Part shown: in pieces, positions 24,619-33,860 of the stretch
Numbering within the stretch: the stretch's first letter is position 1
How the letters are laid out: each line of letters begins with the position of its first letter
NCBI GenBank assembly: GCA_965145485.1
Contig: CBCTCU010000002.1
Coordinates: forward strand, 1-64,000
DNA from: CABQCM01 sp965145485
GTDB taxonomy: Bacteria > Bacillota > Clostridia > Oscillospirales > Acutalibacteraceae
Direction of reading: 5' to 3'
Length of the DNA: 64,000 nt
Program-made: the position numbers and the translations under genes
The notes under the pieces: model-generated
What the model was told of the DNA's origin: nothing
Seen by the model: only the letters and a program-made list of their open reading frames with translations
Database searches by the model: none

Positions 24619-24973
24619 TTTTAACTTAGATTTGTGCTTCAAAACTTTTCATTGCATCTTTTCTTTTTGCGCCAAATATAGTATCATGATATGGCGTTTT
24701 CGCGGCATATGTTAAATGGAGTGACCTGTGGCGGACTAGATGGCAAAGCGCGAGGCTGTGAGCCTATGGTTTATGCTACGGGCCGGATTGCCATGACCAC
24801 AGCGCGGGTTGCGCATAGGGATGACCGGCTGCCCGCCTTGGCGGGGACGCAACCGGCCGGGTTTGGCCTGAGACGGCGACGCCGGGCGTGTTGCCGTCCC
24901 GGTTTCCCGTGCGCCGCGTTGCGGGATGCAAGATAAGGGAATGTGGAAACCAGAGGAAAGGCTTGGATGGAGA
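24619..24973 (+). other. Long untranslated region before mntP
   Basis: About 350 bases without a supported gene. The sequence is GC-rich and full of short complementary segments (for example CCGGCC/GGCCGG around 24850-24870), so a structured leader is possible. I looked for the yybP-ykoY manganese riboswitch core but did not find its conserved GGGGAGUA segment. Confidence 0.4.
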
Positions 24974-25534
24974 ATGAGTATTTGGGAAATGCTGCTGCTG
25001 GCGGTCGGCCTGTCCATGGACGCTTTTGCGGTGTCGGTCTGCAAGGGGCTGTCGGTGCAGCGTTCGCGCTGGAGCGACAGTGTCATAACAGGGCTTTACT
25101 TCGGGGGCTTCCAGGCTTTGATGCCGCTCATCGGCTATTTTTTAGCGCGCCGTTTTTCCTCCCTGATCACCGATTTTGACCATTGGATCGCTTTCGTACT
25201 GCTGGCCATTATCGGCGGGAAAATGATTGTGGAGTCACGAAAGGAGTCCGAGCGCCTGAATCCCTCTTTTGGCCCGGCGGCCATGCTTCCTCTGGCGGTC
25301 GCCACCAGCATCGACGCGCTGGCCGTTGGGGTATCGCTTGCCTTCCTGGGGACGAACATAACGCCGGTAGTGGCCCTCATTGGGGGGATCACCTTCCTTT
25401 TGTCGGCCATCGGGGTAAAGATCGGGCGGGTGTTTGGGGCAAAATACAAATCCAACGCCGAGCTGGCCGGGGGCGTAATCCTTGTCCTCATGGGGCTGAA
25501 AATTTTACTCGAGCACTTGGGCGTTTTGCAATAA
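24974..25534 (+). CDS. mntP: MntP-type manganese efflux pump
   Basis: A 186-residue, six-helix membrane protein that exports Mn(II). The two MntP repeats are visible: AVGLSMDAFAVSVCKGL at about 8-24 with the first conserved Asp, and AVATSIDALAVGVSLAF at about 110-126 with the second. Helix-rich segments and a short central loop fit the family. ATG 24974 is preferred, since the family aligns from MSIWEMLLL and GGAG lies just upstream; the upstream in-frame ATGs precede family homology. It is monocistronic with a long leader that could hold a metal-sensing element. Confidence 0.92.
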   Translation: MSIWEMLLLAVGLSMDAFAVSVCKGLSVQRSRWSDSVITGLYFGGFQALMPLIGYFLARRFSSLITDFDHWIAFVLLAIIGGKMIVESRKESERLNPSFGPAAMLPLAVATSIDALAVGVSLAFLGTNITPVVALIGGITFLLSAIGVKIGRVFGAKYKSNAELAGGVILVLMGLKILLEHLGVLQ

Positions 25535-25784
25535 ACCGCAGAGCGTGCCAAAATTGGATAGGGTTTCTCCCGTGATAGGGACCGTGGGCAGCATTTCGCT
25601 GAATCCCCGGCTGGCGCCGCAATCCAAAGGAGGGCTCGATAGGCCTGGATGGCGCCGTAAGCCGGGCCTGGAAGGCCGCAAAGGGTAAAGCCGCCGCTGG
25701 TTTCGTGGCGCTGGGATAGCGGCCCTACGCTGAAATCGATGGGGAAACCGGAAGTTCATTGTAGCCCGGAGCGAAAAGGGCGGC
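25535..25784. other. Intergenic stretch without recognised gene
   Basis: GC-rich spacer between mntP and the ileS promoter. Only shadow frames are present. No clear terminator for mntP was recognised here. Confidence 0.4.
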
Positions 25785-25813
25785 TTGACTTTGGCGTGGG
25801 ACAAGGGTATAAT
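25785..25813 (+). promoter_or_regulatory. Strong promoter upstream of the ileS leader
   Basis: TTGACT (25785-25790), a 17-base spacer and TATAAT (25808-25813). The transcript would start near 25820, about 240 bases before the T-box begins, so the ileS leader is unusually long unless a second promoter exists nearer. Confidence 0.75.
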
Positions 25814-26057
25814 GAATGCAAACCAAGCACGAGGGGGCCATGTGGCCTGAAAGCGAAACGGCCCGTCCATTACGGCAGTGCCGGTGCGCATGGAAGCGGC
25901 CCGTATCTTCTGCGCAGGTGATGGCGCGCGATGGCCATGGCGCTTTGCGTCAGCGGCGGTGTCGCCACGTTGCCAAATGCACAGGAGAGTACCCGGGGTG
26001 GGAACCGGGGTATGGATCGCGCCCTCTGTCTGTGCTTTTTAATATCGTATGGTTTGA

Positions 26058-26320
26058 TATGGGAAAAGACGTAGAACGAGACAGTAGGCCTTGCGGGGAA
26101 CGCCCAGCGAGCCGGGGGATGGTGAAAGCCCGGCGTCAGTACCCCTTGGCGGAAAATCCCTCGTGAGTTGGGCCCCGAACGGGACGGTGTTCCCCAGTAG
26201 ACGGCTTCCGGCACCCCGCCGTTACCGGGGGCGCATATTGTGGTATGCGGCACAGGGTGGTTTACAAAGCGTTTTTTTGGCAGGCTTTCGTCCCGTAGTG
26301 CGGGACGGGGGCTTTTTTAT
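26058..26320 (+). promoter_or_regulatory. T-box riboswitch controlling ileS
   Basis: The leader shows GACGTAGAACGAGACAGTAG, the stem I distal element AGCGAGCCGGGGGATGGTGA with AAGCCCGG, and the specifier loop GGAAAATCCCTCGTGAG, where ATC (26156-26158) is an isoleucine codon. The T-box core AGGGTGG(TTTA) is at 26254-26264 and offers UGGU to pair with the ACCA end of tRNA-Ile. The terminator GCTTTCGTCCCG-TAGT-GCGGGACGGGGGC (26284-26312) with a T6 tract follows. Uncharged tRNA-Ile should favour the antiterminator and allow ileS expression. Confidence 0.9.
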
Positions 26321-26344
26321 TTGTCATCATTGGAGGTTTTGAGA

Positions 26345-29300
26345 ATGTACGACAAGGTTCCCACCAACCCGGATTTTGTTGCCTTGGAAAAGGAAACGGC
26401 AAATTTTTGGAACAGCGAGCACATCTTTGAAAAGAGCATGGAGCAGCGCAAGGGGGGCAAGACCTATACCTTTTACGACGGCCCTCCCACCGCCAACGGC
26501 AAACCGCATATCGGGCATGTCCTCACCCGCGTCATCAAAGACCTGATTCCCCGTTACCGCACGATGAAAGGGTATGAGGTGCCCCGCAAGGCGGGATGGG
26601 ATACCCATGGCCTGCCGGTGGAGCTCGAGGTGGAAAAGCTGCTGGGTATCAACGGCAAGGAGCAGATCGAATCCTATGGCCTTGAGCCCTTTATTGAGCA
26701 GTGCAAAAAGAGCGTATGGAACTATAAGGGCCTGTGGGAGGATTTTTCCCGCATGGTCGGCTTCTGGGCGGATATGGATCATCCTTATATCACTTACAGC
26801 AACGACTTTATCGAGTCGGAGTGGTGGGCGCTCAAAACTATCTACGACAAGGGGTTGCTCTACAAGGGCTTTAAAATCGTGCCCTACTGCCCGCGCTGCG
26901 GCACCCCCCTTTCCAGCCACGAGGTTGCCCAGGGGTATAAGGACGTCAAAGAGCGCTCGGCCATCGCCAAATTCAAGGTCAAGGGGGAGGACGCTTACTT
27001 CCTGGCCTGGACGACCACCCCGTGGACCCTTCCCTCCAACGTGGCGCTGTGCGTCCACCCCGACCACGACTATGTGAAGGTGCAAAGCGGGGAGGACACT
27101 TATTATATGGCCGAGGCGCTGGTCGCCCCGGTGCTGGGGGAGGAGGCCCAGATTCTCGAGCGTTTCCCCGGCAAGGCCCTCGAATACCGCGAATATGAGC
27201 CGCTGTTTGATTTTGTCCATCCGGATAAGAAGTGCTGGTACGTCACCTGCGACGAATACGTCACCTTGACCGACGGCACCGGCATTGTCCATATCGCACC
27301 CGCCTTTGGTGAGGATGACGCCAGCGTCGGGCGCAAATACGACCTTCCCTTTGTCCAGCTTGTCGACGCCAAGGGGGAGATGACCGGCGAAACCCTCTGG
27401 CCGGGTGTTTTCTGCAAGGACGCCGACAAGGAAATCCTGAAAAATCTCAAAGAGCGGGGGCTGCTTTTTTCGGCTCCCTCCTTTGAGCACAGCTATCCCT
27501 TCTGCTGGCGGTGCGATACCCCGCTGATTTACTATGCCCGCGAGAGCTGGTTTATCCGTATGACGGCCGTCAAGGAGGACCTCATCCGCAACAACAACAC
27601 CATCCATTGGATGCCTGAGAGCATCGGCAAGGGCCGCTTCGGCGACTGGCTGGAGAATGTGCAGGATTGGGGCATCAGCCGCAACCGCTATTGGGGAACC
27701 CCGCTGAATATCTGGGAGTGCTCCTGCGGCCACCGCCACGCGGTGGGCAGCATCGCCGAGCTCAAGGAAATGTCGGATAACTGCCCCGACAACATTGAGC
27801 TTCACCGCCCCTATGTCGACGCGGTAACCCTGCGCTGCCCCGAGTGCGGCGGCGAGATGAAGCGGGTCAGCGAGGTCATCGACTGCTGGTTTGATTCCGG
27901 CTCCATGCCCTTTGCGCAGCACCACTACCCCTTTGAAAACAAAGAGCTGTTCGAGCAGCAGTTCCCGGCCGACTTTATTTCCGAGGCGGTCGACCAGACG
28001 CGCGGGTGGTTTTATTCCCTCTTGGCCGTGTCCACCCTGCTGTTTAATAAGGCCCCTTATAAAAACGTCATCGTCCTCGGCCACGTGCAGGACGAGAACG
28101 GGCAGAAAATGTCCAAGTCCAAGGGGAACGCGGTCGACCCCATCGAGGCGCTGCAAACCTACGGCGCCGACGCCATCCGCTGGTATTTCTCCAGCAACTC
28201 GGCCCCCTGGCTGCCCAACCGGTTCCATCGCAAGGCGGTGGTGGAGGGGCAGCGGAAATTCCTCTCCACCTTATGGAATACCTACGCCTTTTACGTGCTG
28301 TATGCCAACATCGACGGCTTCGAGGCGGCCGGGCATACCCTCGAGCGGGATCAGCTCACCCTTCTCGACCGCTGGCTGCTCTCGAGGCTGAATACCGTCG
28401 TAGCCGAGGTGGACGATCACCTCGACCATTACCGCATCCCCGAGACCACCCGCGCCCTGCAGGATTTTGTGGATGAGATGAGCAACTGGTACGTGCGCCG
28501 CAACCGCGAACGCTTCTGGGCCGGGAAGATGAGCGACGACAAGGTCGCCGCTTACATGACGCTATATACCGCTCTGGTGACCATAGCCAAGGCAGCGGCC
28601 CCCATCGTGCCCTTTATGACGGAGGAGATTTATCAAAACCTGGTCGCGGGGCATGTGGAGGGCGCTCCCGAGAGCGTACACCTGTGCTCCTACCCCGCCT
28701 CCGATCCAACCTTGATCGATCCCGCGCTGGAGGCCGATATGGACAACGTGCTCGAGATCGTCACGCTGGGCCGCGCCGCCCGCAACAGCGCCGAGCGCAA
28801 AAACCGCCAGCCCCTCGCGGAGGTCTTCGTCCAGTCGGAGCGCAAGCTCGACGAGCTGTATCAGGCGGTGGTCTGCGACGAGCTGAACATCAAAAAGTTT
28901 ACCTATGTCGAGGACGCCTCCCGCTTTGTCACCTACACCTTTAAACCGCAGCTGAAGCTGCTCGGCCAGAAATACGGCAAGAGGATCGGTGAAATCCGTC
29001 AGAAGCTGGCCGGCCTCGACGGCACGGCCGCCAAAAAGCAGCTTGACCAGACCGGTGCGCTCCCCCTTTCGCTCAGCGACGGGGATATTTCGCTGACACC
29101 GGAGGAGCTGCTCATCGACACTCTTCCGCTGGAGGGGTATGAGACCCAGTCCGACCGGGGGGTGAGCGTGACGCTCGATATCCGCCTGACCGACGCGCTG
29201 ATTGAAGAGGGCTTTGTGCGCGAGCTCATCAGCAAGATCCAGTCCATGCGCAAGGAGGCCGGCTTTGAGGTCATGGACCGCATCACGGTCTATTGCGAGG

Positions 29301-29461
29301 GCAACGAGCGCATCGCGAGCCTGATGCGCAGCAATGAGCAAAGCATCCTGCACGACGTGATGGGGGCGGAGCTTCGTACCGGTGAAACCGACGGCTTTAC
29401 CCAGCAATGGGACGTCAACGGCGAGAAGGTCACTTTGGGCGTCAAAAAGATAGAGGGCTAA
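26345..29461 (+). CDS. ileS: Isoleucyl-tRNA synthetase, eukaryote-like class
   Basis: A 1038-residue class-I synthetase charging tRNA-Ile. HIGH lies at residues 55-58 in NGKPHIGHVLTRVIKD and KMSKS at 588-592. The N-terminal signature YDGPPTANGKPHIGH, the WDTHGLPVELEVEK segment and a length above 1000 residues match the second bacterial class (IleRS2), which resembles eukaryotic enzymes and in studied cases is insensitive to mupirocin; this property is not shown here. An editing domain lies between the two motifs. GGAGG is 8 bases before the ATG. Expression is governed by the T-box directly upstream. Confidence 0.96.
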   Translation: MYDKVPTNPDFVALEKETANFWNSEHIFEKSMEQRKGGKTYTFYDGPPTANGKPHIGHVLTRVIKDLIPRYRTMKGYEVPRKAGWDTHGLPVELEVEKLLGINGKEQIESYGLEPFIEQCKKSVWNYKGLWEDFSRMVGFWADMDHPYITYSNDFIESEWWALKTIYDKGLLYKGFKIVPYCPRCGTPLSSHEVAQGYKDVKERSAIAKFKVKGEDAYFLAWTTTPWTLPSNVALCVHPDHDYVKVQSGEDTYYMAEALVAPVLGEEAQILERFPGKALEYREYEPLFDFVHPDKKCWYVTCDEYVTLTDGTGIVHIAPAFGEDDASVGRKYDLPFVQLVDAKGEMTGETLWPGVFCKDADKEILKNLKERGLLFSAPSFEHSYPFCWRCDTPLIYYARESWFIRMTAVKEDLIRNNNTIHWMPESIGKGRFGDWLENVQDWGISRNRYWGTPLNIWECSCGHRHAVGSIAELKEMSDNCPDNIELHRPYVDAVTLRCPECGGEMKRVSEVIDCWFDSGSMPFAQHHYPFENKELFEQQFPADFISEAVDQTRGWFYSLLAVSTLLFNKAPYKNVIVLGHVQDENGQKMSKSKGNAVDPIEALQTYGADAIRWYFSSNSAPWLPNRFHRKAVVEGQRKFLSTLWNTYAFYVLYANIDGFEAAGHTLERDQLTLLDRWLLSRLNTVVAEVDDHLDHYRIPETTRALQDFVDEMSNWYVRRNRERFWAGKMSDDKVAAYMTLYTALVTIAKAAAPIVPFMTEEIYQNLVAGHVEGAPESVHLCSYPASDPTLIDPALEADMDNVLEIVTLGRAARNSAERKNRQPLAEVFVQSERKLDELYQAVVCDELNIKKFTYVEDASRFVTYTFKPQLKLLGQKYGKRIGEIRQKLAGLDGTAAKKQLDQTGALPLSLSDGDISLTPEELLIDTLPLEGYETQSDRGVSVTLDIRLTDALIEEGFVRELISKIQSMRKEAGFEVMDRITVYCEGNERIASLMRSNEQSILHDVMGAELRTGETDGFTQQWDVNGEKVTLGVKKIEG

Positions 29462-29580
29462 TGCCCGGCGATCCCCAAACGGCGGGGGCAGTCTGTGCCG
29501 CTTGGGCGGGGCGGTTCCCGCTTTTTCCGGATGCGGCGGCCGCTCCCCGCGAGGGAAGGTTGCAGTTGGGAGCCGATACC

Positions 29581-30003
29581 ATGACGAAAATACGGTATGT
29601 GCAAAAACAGGACAGGGATTTTTGGTTCCGGCTTGACCGGCACATCACACCGTTGGAGTTTGACAAAAAGGTTCGCGACCAAATGGGGTATGTGCTATTG
29701 GCAGACCAGGTTCCGGCGGGCCTGCTGCGTTATCACCTGCTGTGGGACAGCGTTCCCTTTTGCGCGATGCTATTTGTGGATGGGCCGCATCAGGGCAAGG
29801 GATACGGGAAGAGTCTCATGGATTTTTGGGAGGCGGACATGCGTGCGCAGGGCTTTCACGCCGTGATGACCTCGACCCGGGCGGATGAAACGGCGCAGCA
29901 CTTTTACAGAAAATTGGGTTACCGGGATTGCGGCGGCCTGCTGCTGGATGTAATCGAGAGCGGGCAGCCGTTGGAGCTGTTTTTTGCCAAAGAAATGGGC
30001 TGA
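29581..30003 (+). CDS. GNAT-family N-acetyltransferase
   Basis: A 140-residue acetyltransferase with N-terminal MTKIRYVQKQDRDFWFRLD, the acetyl-CoA loop DGPHQGKGYGKSLMDFWEAD (about residues 75-94) and STRADETAQHFYRKLGY typical of the fold. Substrate unknown. The ATG follows GGGAG. It begins 119 bases after ileS without a clear promoter or terminator between, so it may be read from the ileS transcript. Confidence 0.88.
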   Translation: MTKIRYVQKQDRDFWFRLDRHITPLEFDKKVRDQMGYVLLADQVPAGLLRYHLLWDSVPFCAMLFVDGPHQGKGYGKSLMDFWEADMRAQGFHAVMTSTRADETAQHFYRKLGYRDCGGLLLDVIESGQPLELFFAKEMG

Positions 30004-30342
30004 AATTCCCGTTGCATGCCATGCGCAGCCGCACAGCCCTGTGAAGCTGCCGGGAGCCGAAGCCGATATGCCGAAAAGGTACCGGCACGGCGGATTTTCC
30101 TTTTTTTCTTGGCGTGCGCCGGCACGCCTGCGGCTTCAAAAGCAAACATCCGTCCGCGCCGCCATCCTTTTGGGTGCGCGCAGTTTTCCGCGAGAGGGTT
30201 TTCGCGCGGGCAAGGCATATATTTGCAGTCATACTGCCGTATGGGAAAAATTTTAACGCAGTCTGTGCGGAAAGCAGCCGCTGAAAACCATATTGTGTTC
30301 GGCTCCTGGCAGCTTATGCTATCGAGAATGGGAGGAACCCCC
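30004..30342. other. Intergenic stretch before tgt
   Basis: No supported gene. A hairpin GGCGTGC/GCACGCC lies at about 30110-30127. A TTGCAG near 30221 with AAAAAT 17 bases on is a poor promoter candidate. Confidence 0.35.
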
Positions 30343-31473
30343 ATGTATGAACTAATCCGGCAGCAGGGCCGCGCCCGTCGCGGCCGCTTTACCACCGTGC
30401 ACGGCACGGTAGAGACCCCTGCCTTTATGAACGTCGCTACCTGCGGCGCCATCAAGGGCGGGCTGTCGGCCTTTGACTTGAAAGAACTGGGCTGTCAGGT
30501 GCAGCTGTGCAATACCTACCATCTTCACCTGCGCCCGGGGGATGAGATGGTCAAAAGGCTGGGCGGCCTTCACCGGTTCACCCGTTGGCCGGGGCCCATC
30601 CTCACCGACAGCGGCGGGTTTCAGGTCTTTTCGCTGGCCAAGCTGCGCAACATCACCGAGGAGGGGGTTACCTTCCAATCCCATATCGACGGCCACCGCA
30701 TCTTTATGGGGCCGGAGGAGAGCATGCGCATCCAGGCCAATCTCGGCTCCACCATCGCCATGGCCTTTGACGAGTGCGTCGAAAACCCCGCCGATTACCG
30801 CTATGCGAGGGAGTCGGCCGAGCGCACCGCACGGTGGCTGGAGCGGTGTAAGGCGGCAATGGAGGGTCTGCGTAGGGAGCCGGATGCGGTCAATCCCCAT
30901 CAAATGCTGTTTGGTATCAATCAGGGCTGTGTTTACGACGATATCCGCGTCGAGCACATGCAGCGCATCGCGCAGCTCGACCTCGACGGTTATGCCATCG
31001 GCGGCCTGGCGGTGGGGGAACCGGCCGAGGAAATGTACCGCATCATCGCCGCGGTGGAGCCCCATATGCCGGCCGACCGTCCCCGTTACCTGATGGGGGT
31101 GGGCACGCCGGCCAACATCTGCGAGGCGGTTGAGCTGGGTGTGGACCTTTTCGACTGCGTCATGCCCAGCCGCAACGCCCGGCATGGGCATGTGTTTACC
31201 TCACAGGGGGTGCTCAATCTCAACAACGCCAAATACGCTCTGGATACCGCCCCCCTCGACGACCGCTGCGACTGCCCGGCTTGCCGGCATTTTGACCGCG
31301 CCTATCTGCGGCATTTGCTCAAAAGCGGGGAAATGCTTGGCATGCGCCTGCTCGTGACCCACAATCTGCGCTTTTACAACGCTTTGATGGAGCAAATCCG
31401 CGCCAGCCTCGACCGGGGGGATTACTCCGCTTGGAAGGAGGAGGCCCTCTCGCGCATCGACCGGAGAATATAG
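30343..31473 (+). CDS. tgt: tRNA-guanine transglycosylase
   Basis: A 376-residue enzyme exchanging G34 of tRNAs with GUN anticodons for the queuosine precursor. D89 in TDSGGFQVFSL is the substrate-pocket aspartate. GINQGCVYDDIR, GGLAVGEP and the zinc site CDCPAC (about 309-314) with a later His are present, as is DLFDCVMPSRNARHG. The ATG follows GGGAGG. The queuosine precursor genes, queA and ruvAB, often neighbours, are not present here. Yajc lies about 1.5 kb downstream, a frequent association, but here separated by a dockerin gene. Confidence 0.96.
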   Translation: MYELIRQQGRARRGRFTTVHGTVETPAFMNVATCGAIKGGLSAFDLKELGCQVQLCNTYHLHLRPGDEMVKRLGGLHRFTRWPGPILTDSGGFQVFSLAKLRNITEEGVTFQSHIDGHRIFMGPEESMRIQANLGSTIAMAFDECVENPADYRYARESAERTARWLERCKAAMEGLRREPDAVNPHQMLFGINQGCVYDDIRVEHMQRIAQLDLDGYAIGGLAVGEPAEEMYRIIAAVEPHMPADRPRYLMGVGTPANICEAVELGVDLFDCVMPSRNARHGHVFTSQGVLNLNNAKYALDTAPLDDRCDCPACRHFDRAYLRHLLKSGEMLGMRLLVTHNLRFYNALMEQIRASLDRGDYSAWKEEALSRIDRRI

Positions 31474-31495
31474 TTACAAAAAAGAGAATAAATGG

Positions 31496-31524
31496 TTGAA
31501 ATATAAATCCATTTGCTGTATAAT
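31496..31524 (+). promoter_or_regulatory. Promoter of the leucine-rich-repeat dockerin gene
   Basis: TTGAAA (31496-31501), a 17-base spacer and TATAAT (31519-31524), a near-consensus vegetative promoter just after tgt. Confidence 0.8.
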
Positions 31525-31559
31525 GTTTACAATCAATATGGCGAAAGGATGGATTGTGG

Positions 31560-32879
31560 GTGAAATATCGTACTGTTTTTGCTTTTGTTTTGTCGATATG
31601 TTTGCTGATATCTGTCGTCCCGTTTGCTGTTGCGGAGGAATCGGGAGATTTTGGCTATGAAATTTTGGATGGCTGTGCTACGATTACCGAATATAATGGC
31701 CCTGGCGGAGATATTACCATTCCATCCTTATTGGGCGGCGCCCCCGTGACTGTGATTGGAGAATATGCGTTTGCAAATCGTGCTGATTTGACGAACATTG
31801 CGATTCCTAGCAGCGTAATGAGTATACAAGAATATGCATTTTATAATACTGGCCTGACCACTCTGGTGATCCCGGATAGTGTGACCAGCATTGAAGAGGG
31901 CGCGTTTTATGCCTGCCACAGCCTGTCCGAAATTGTAATTCCAAGCAGCGTGACCAGCATTGGCGAATTTGTCTTTGCTAATTGCAATAGCTTGACTTCC
32001 ATTACGATTCCTGCTTGCATGGTGGATAAACTTCGGTCTGTTCTCTGGGGCTGCACAGAACAGATAGAGCGTGTCGTATTTGCGGATAATGTGACCAATA
32101 TCGGCGATTTTGCACTGTATGGATTCGGTAAGTTGACCAGCGTTACCATCCCGGAAGGTGTAACCAGCATTGGAATATCGGCTTTTGATAGTTGTTACAG
32201 CTTAACGGATGTGACTATTCCAGAAAGTGTACAGTGGATTGGAAACGGTGCGTTTCACTCCTGTATCCGTCTTGAAAATATTCATATCCCAGCAAATACA
32301 ATGCTTGACAGTTGTGTGTTTTATGGCTGTACAAGTTTAAAGAGCGTTGATCTTCCCGAAAATTCTAGTGCCATTCCGCATGGGCTTTTTTATGAATGTA
32401 CGGGGCTTAGGGATATTGTGATTCCAGACGGTGTGACCGACATAGGAGATGCTGCATTTTATGGCTGTACCAATTTAACCCGTGTTACGATTCCCGAAAG
32501 TGTAACGAGCATAGGTACAGAGGTGTTCTTTGATTGCTCTCAGCTCACCGTTTATGGGTATAAAAATTCGCAGGCGGAGAAATTTGCTCGGGATAATTAT
32601 ATTGCATTTGAATTACTGAGCGGCCCAAACGCCGACCGCGGCGATATCAATGCAGACGGCAGTATCAATGCGCAGGATGCGTTGATGGCGTTGCAATATA
32701 GCGTGGGTGTCCTGCAGTTAACAACGCTTGGTTCTCAGAGCAATGGGTATCGCGTCCAGCAAGAGAATTCTTTCGACGCAGCCGATGTGGACCGCAACGG
32801 GCAGGTTGATGCGACCGACGCGCTTTTGATTTTGCAAAAGTCGGTGGGGCTCATTGCTCAGTTCCCCACCACGGAATAG
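31560..32879 (+). CDS. Secreted leucine-rich-repeat (BspA/LRR_5) protein with C-terminal dockerin
   Basis: A 439-residue exported protein. A signal peptide (FVLSICLLISVVPFAVAEE) is followed by about ten BspA-type leucine-rich repeats from about 60 to 345, with the consensus ITIPxSVTSIGxxAFxxC. A dockerin occupies about 360-436, with calcium loops DINADGSINAQD and DVDRNGQVDATD, each followed by an LQ(Y/K)SVG helix. The dockerin implies docking to a cohesin scaffold on the cell surface. GTG 31560 or TTG 31554 may start; AAAGGA suits both. Codon use is more AT-rich than neighbours. Ligand unknown; no catalytic domain is visible. Confidence 0.85.
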   Translation: MKYRTVFAFVLSICLLISVVPFAVAEESGDFGYEILDGCATITEYNGPGGDITIPSLLGGAPVTVIGEYAFANRADLTNIAIPSSVMSIQEYAFYNTGLTTLVIPDSVTSIEEGAFYACHSLSEIVIPSSVTSIGEFVFANCNSLTSITIPACMVDKLRSVLWGCTEQIERVVFADNVTNIGDFALYGFGKLTSVTIPEGVTSIGISAFDSCYSLTDVTIPESVQWIGNGAFHSCIRLENIHIPANTMLDSCVFYGCTSLKSVDLPENSSAIPHGLFYECTGLRDIVIPDGVTDIGDAAFYGCTNLTRVTIPESVTSIGTEVFFDCSQLTVYGYKNSQAEKFARDNYIAFELLSGPNADRGDINADGSINAQDALMALQYSVGVLQLTTLGSQSNGYRVQQENSFDAADVDRNGQVDATDALLILQKSVGLIAQFPTTE

Positions 32880-32901
32880 GGGAATCTTTGGACCATACTA
32901 G

Positions 32902-32928
32902 GCGGCCGGAGCAATCTGGCCGCTTTTT
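32902..32928 (+). terminator. Terminator of the leucine-rich-repeat gene
   Basis: GCGGCCGGA and TCTGGCCGC pair around GCAA and run into TTTTTG, 22 bases after the stop codon. Confidence 0.85.
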
Positions 32929-32960
32929 GTGTGCATTTTGCCCTTACTCGGAAATAATGG

Positions 32961-32989
32961 TTGCATTTACCCGATATCACCGCTATAAT
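32961..32989 (+). promoter_or_regulatory. yajC promoter
   Basis: TTGCAT (32961-32966), a 17-base spacer and TATAAT (32984-32989). The leader to the TTG start is about 25 bases. Confidence 0.75.
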
Positions 32990-33020
32990 AGGACATGACT
33001 TTACTTGGAGGTGTGTGCAA

Positions 33021-33353
33021 TTGTTTAATATGTTTCCGCTTGCCCTGGAGGGAGAGGAAAACGCTGGCGGCGGGGCTGCCCAGATGATCATGATGGTGGT
33101 GTACATGGTGATCATCATCGGCGCCATGTATTTGTTCCTCATTCGGCCTCAGAAGAAAAAGCAGAAAAAAGAGGAGGCCATGCGCAATGCGGTGCAGGTC
33201 GGCGACGAGGTGGTTACCATCGCCGGCGTTTACGGCCGTGTGGTCGCGATCAAGGAGGACTCGATGATCCTCGAGTCGGGCCCTGACCGTGCCAAGCAGA
33301 GGATTGCCCGCTGGGCTATTCAGCAGGTGCTGACGGTACACGAAGATGCATAG
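33021..33353 (+). CDS. yajC: Preprotein translocase accessory subunit YajC
   Basis: A 110-residue single-span protein associated with the SecDF complex. The transmembrane helix (about 22-42, MIMMVVYMVIIIGAMYLFLI) is followed by the family signature RPQKKKQKKEEAMRNAVQVGDEVVTIAGVYG. The start is TTG 33021: GGAGG lies 9 bases upstream, whereas the next ATG is 18 bases from it. It has its own promoter and is followed by a TIGR04086 gene, a common clostridial pairing. Confidence 0.93.
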   Translation: MFNMFPLALEGEENAGGGAAQMIMMVVYMVIIIGAMYLFLIRPQKKKQKKEEAMRNAVQVGDEVVTIAGVYGRVVAIKEDSMILESGPDRAKQRIARWAIQQVLTVHEDA

Positions 33354-33417
33354 CTTGTTCTAATGTTGTCCCGATCCGAATATGATTCATTGAGACTTGT
33401 ATTCGGGAGGGAACGAT

Positions 33418-33852
33418 ATGAAGGAAAAATCATCCCGGGGCGGCGCTCTGGGACACGTTGCACGCCGGCTTCCGGCCTGGACGCCGGCCGTGATAGTTGG
33501 GCTGATTTCCGGCGCTGCGGTCTGCTTTCTGCTGCTGCTTCTCATGGCTGCCGTTATGATGACGCGGGATTTGCCGCAGAGCGTGATCCATCCCATGGTA
33601 ACCGTGGCGGGCGGCATCGGCGCTTTTGTCGCCGGCTGGGTGGCGGCTAGAAAACAGGGAAAGCAGGGCATGGCGATCGGGGCCGGCTGCGGTGGTCTGA
33701 TGTTCCTGATTTTGCTCATCGCCGGATTATCGGCCGGGGGCGGCATATCCTCGCTGACTGCGGTGAAGCTCGCGGTTCTTGTTATGCTGGCTGCGCTTGG
33801 CGGCGTGGTGGGGGTCAACCGCGGCAAAAAGCGCAAGATGCGCATGAAATAA
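33418..33852 (+). CDS. TIGR04086-family four-helix membrane protein
   Basis: A 144-residue membrane protein with four hydrophobic helices (about 22-48, 58-80, 86-108, 112-132) and basic termini, matching the small TIGR04086/YrzE-like family often found next to yajC in Firmicutes. Function unknown. GGGAGGG precedes the ATG at 33418. It lies 64 bases after yajC and before a terminator, so the two form an operon. Confidence 0.75.
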   Translation: MKEKSSRGGALGHVARRLPAWTPAVIVGLISGAAVCFLLLLLMAAVMMTRDLPQSVIHPMVTVAGGIGAFVAGWVAARKQGKQGMAIGAGCGGLMFLILLIAGLSAGGGISSLTAVKLAVLVMLAALGGVVGVNRGKKRKMRMK

Positions 33853-33860
33853 TCCCTTTG

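Noticed and set aside
24619..24973. yybP-ykoY manganese riboswitch before mntP
   Set aside because: Expected from context, but the conserved GGGGAGUA segment was not found by eye; recorded only as an open question.
25816..26166. 116-residue open frame between the ileS promoter and T-box
   Set aside because: Its ATG would be at or before the transcription start, there is no ribosome site, and it runs into the T-box structure.
31474..31559. Terminator after tgt
   Set aside because: No hairpin with a T tract was seen; only the next gene's promoter is clear.
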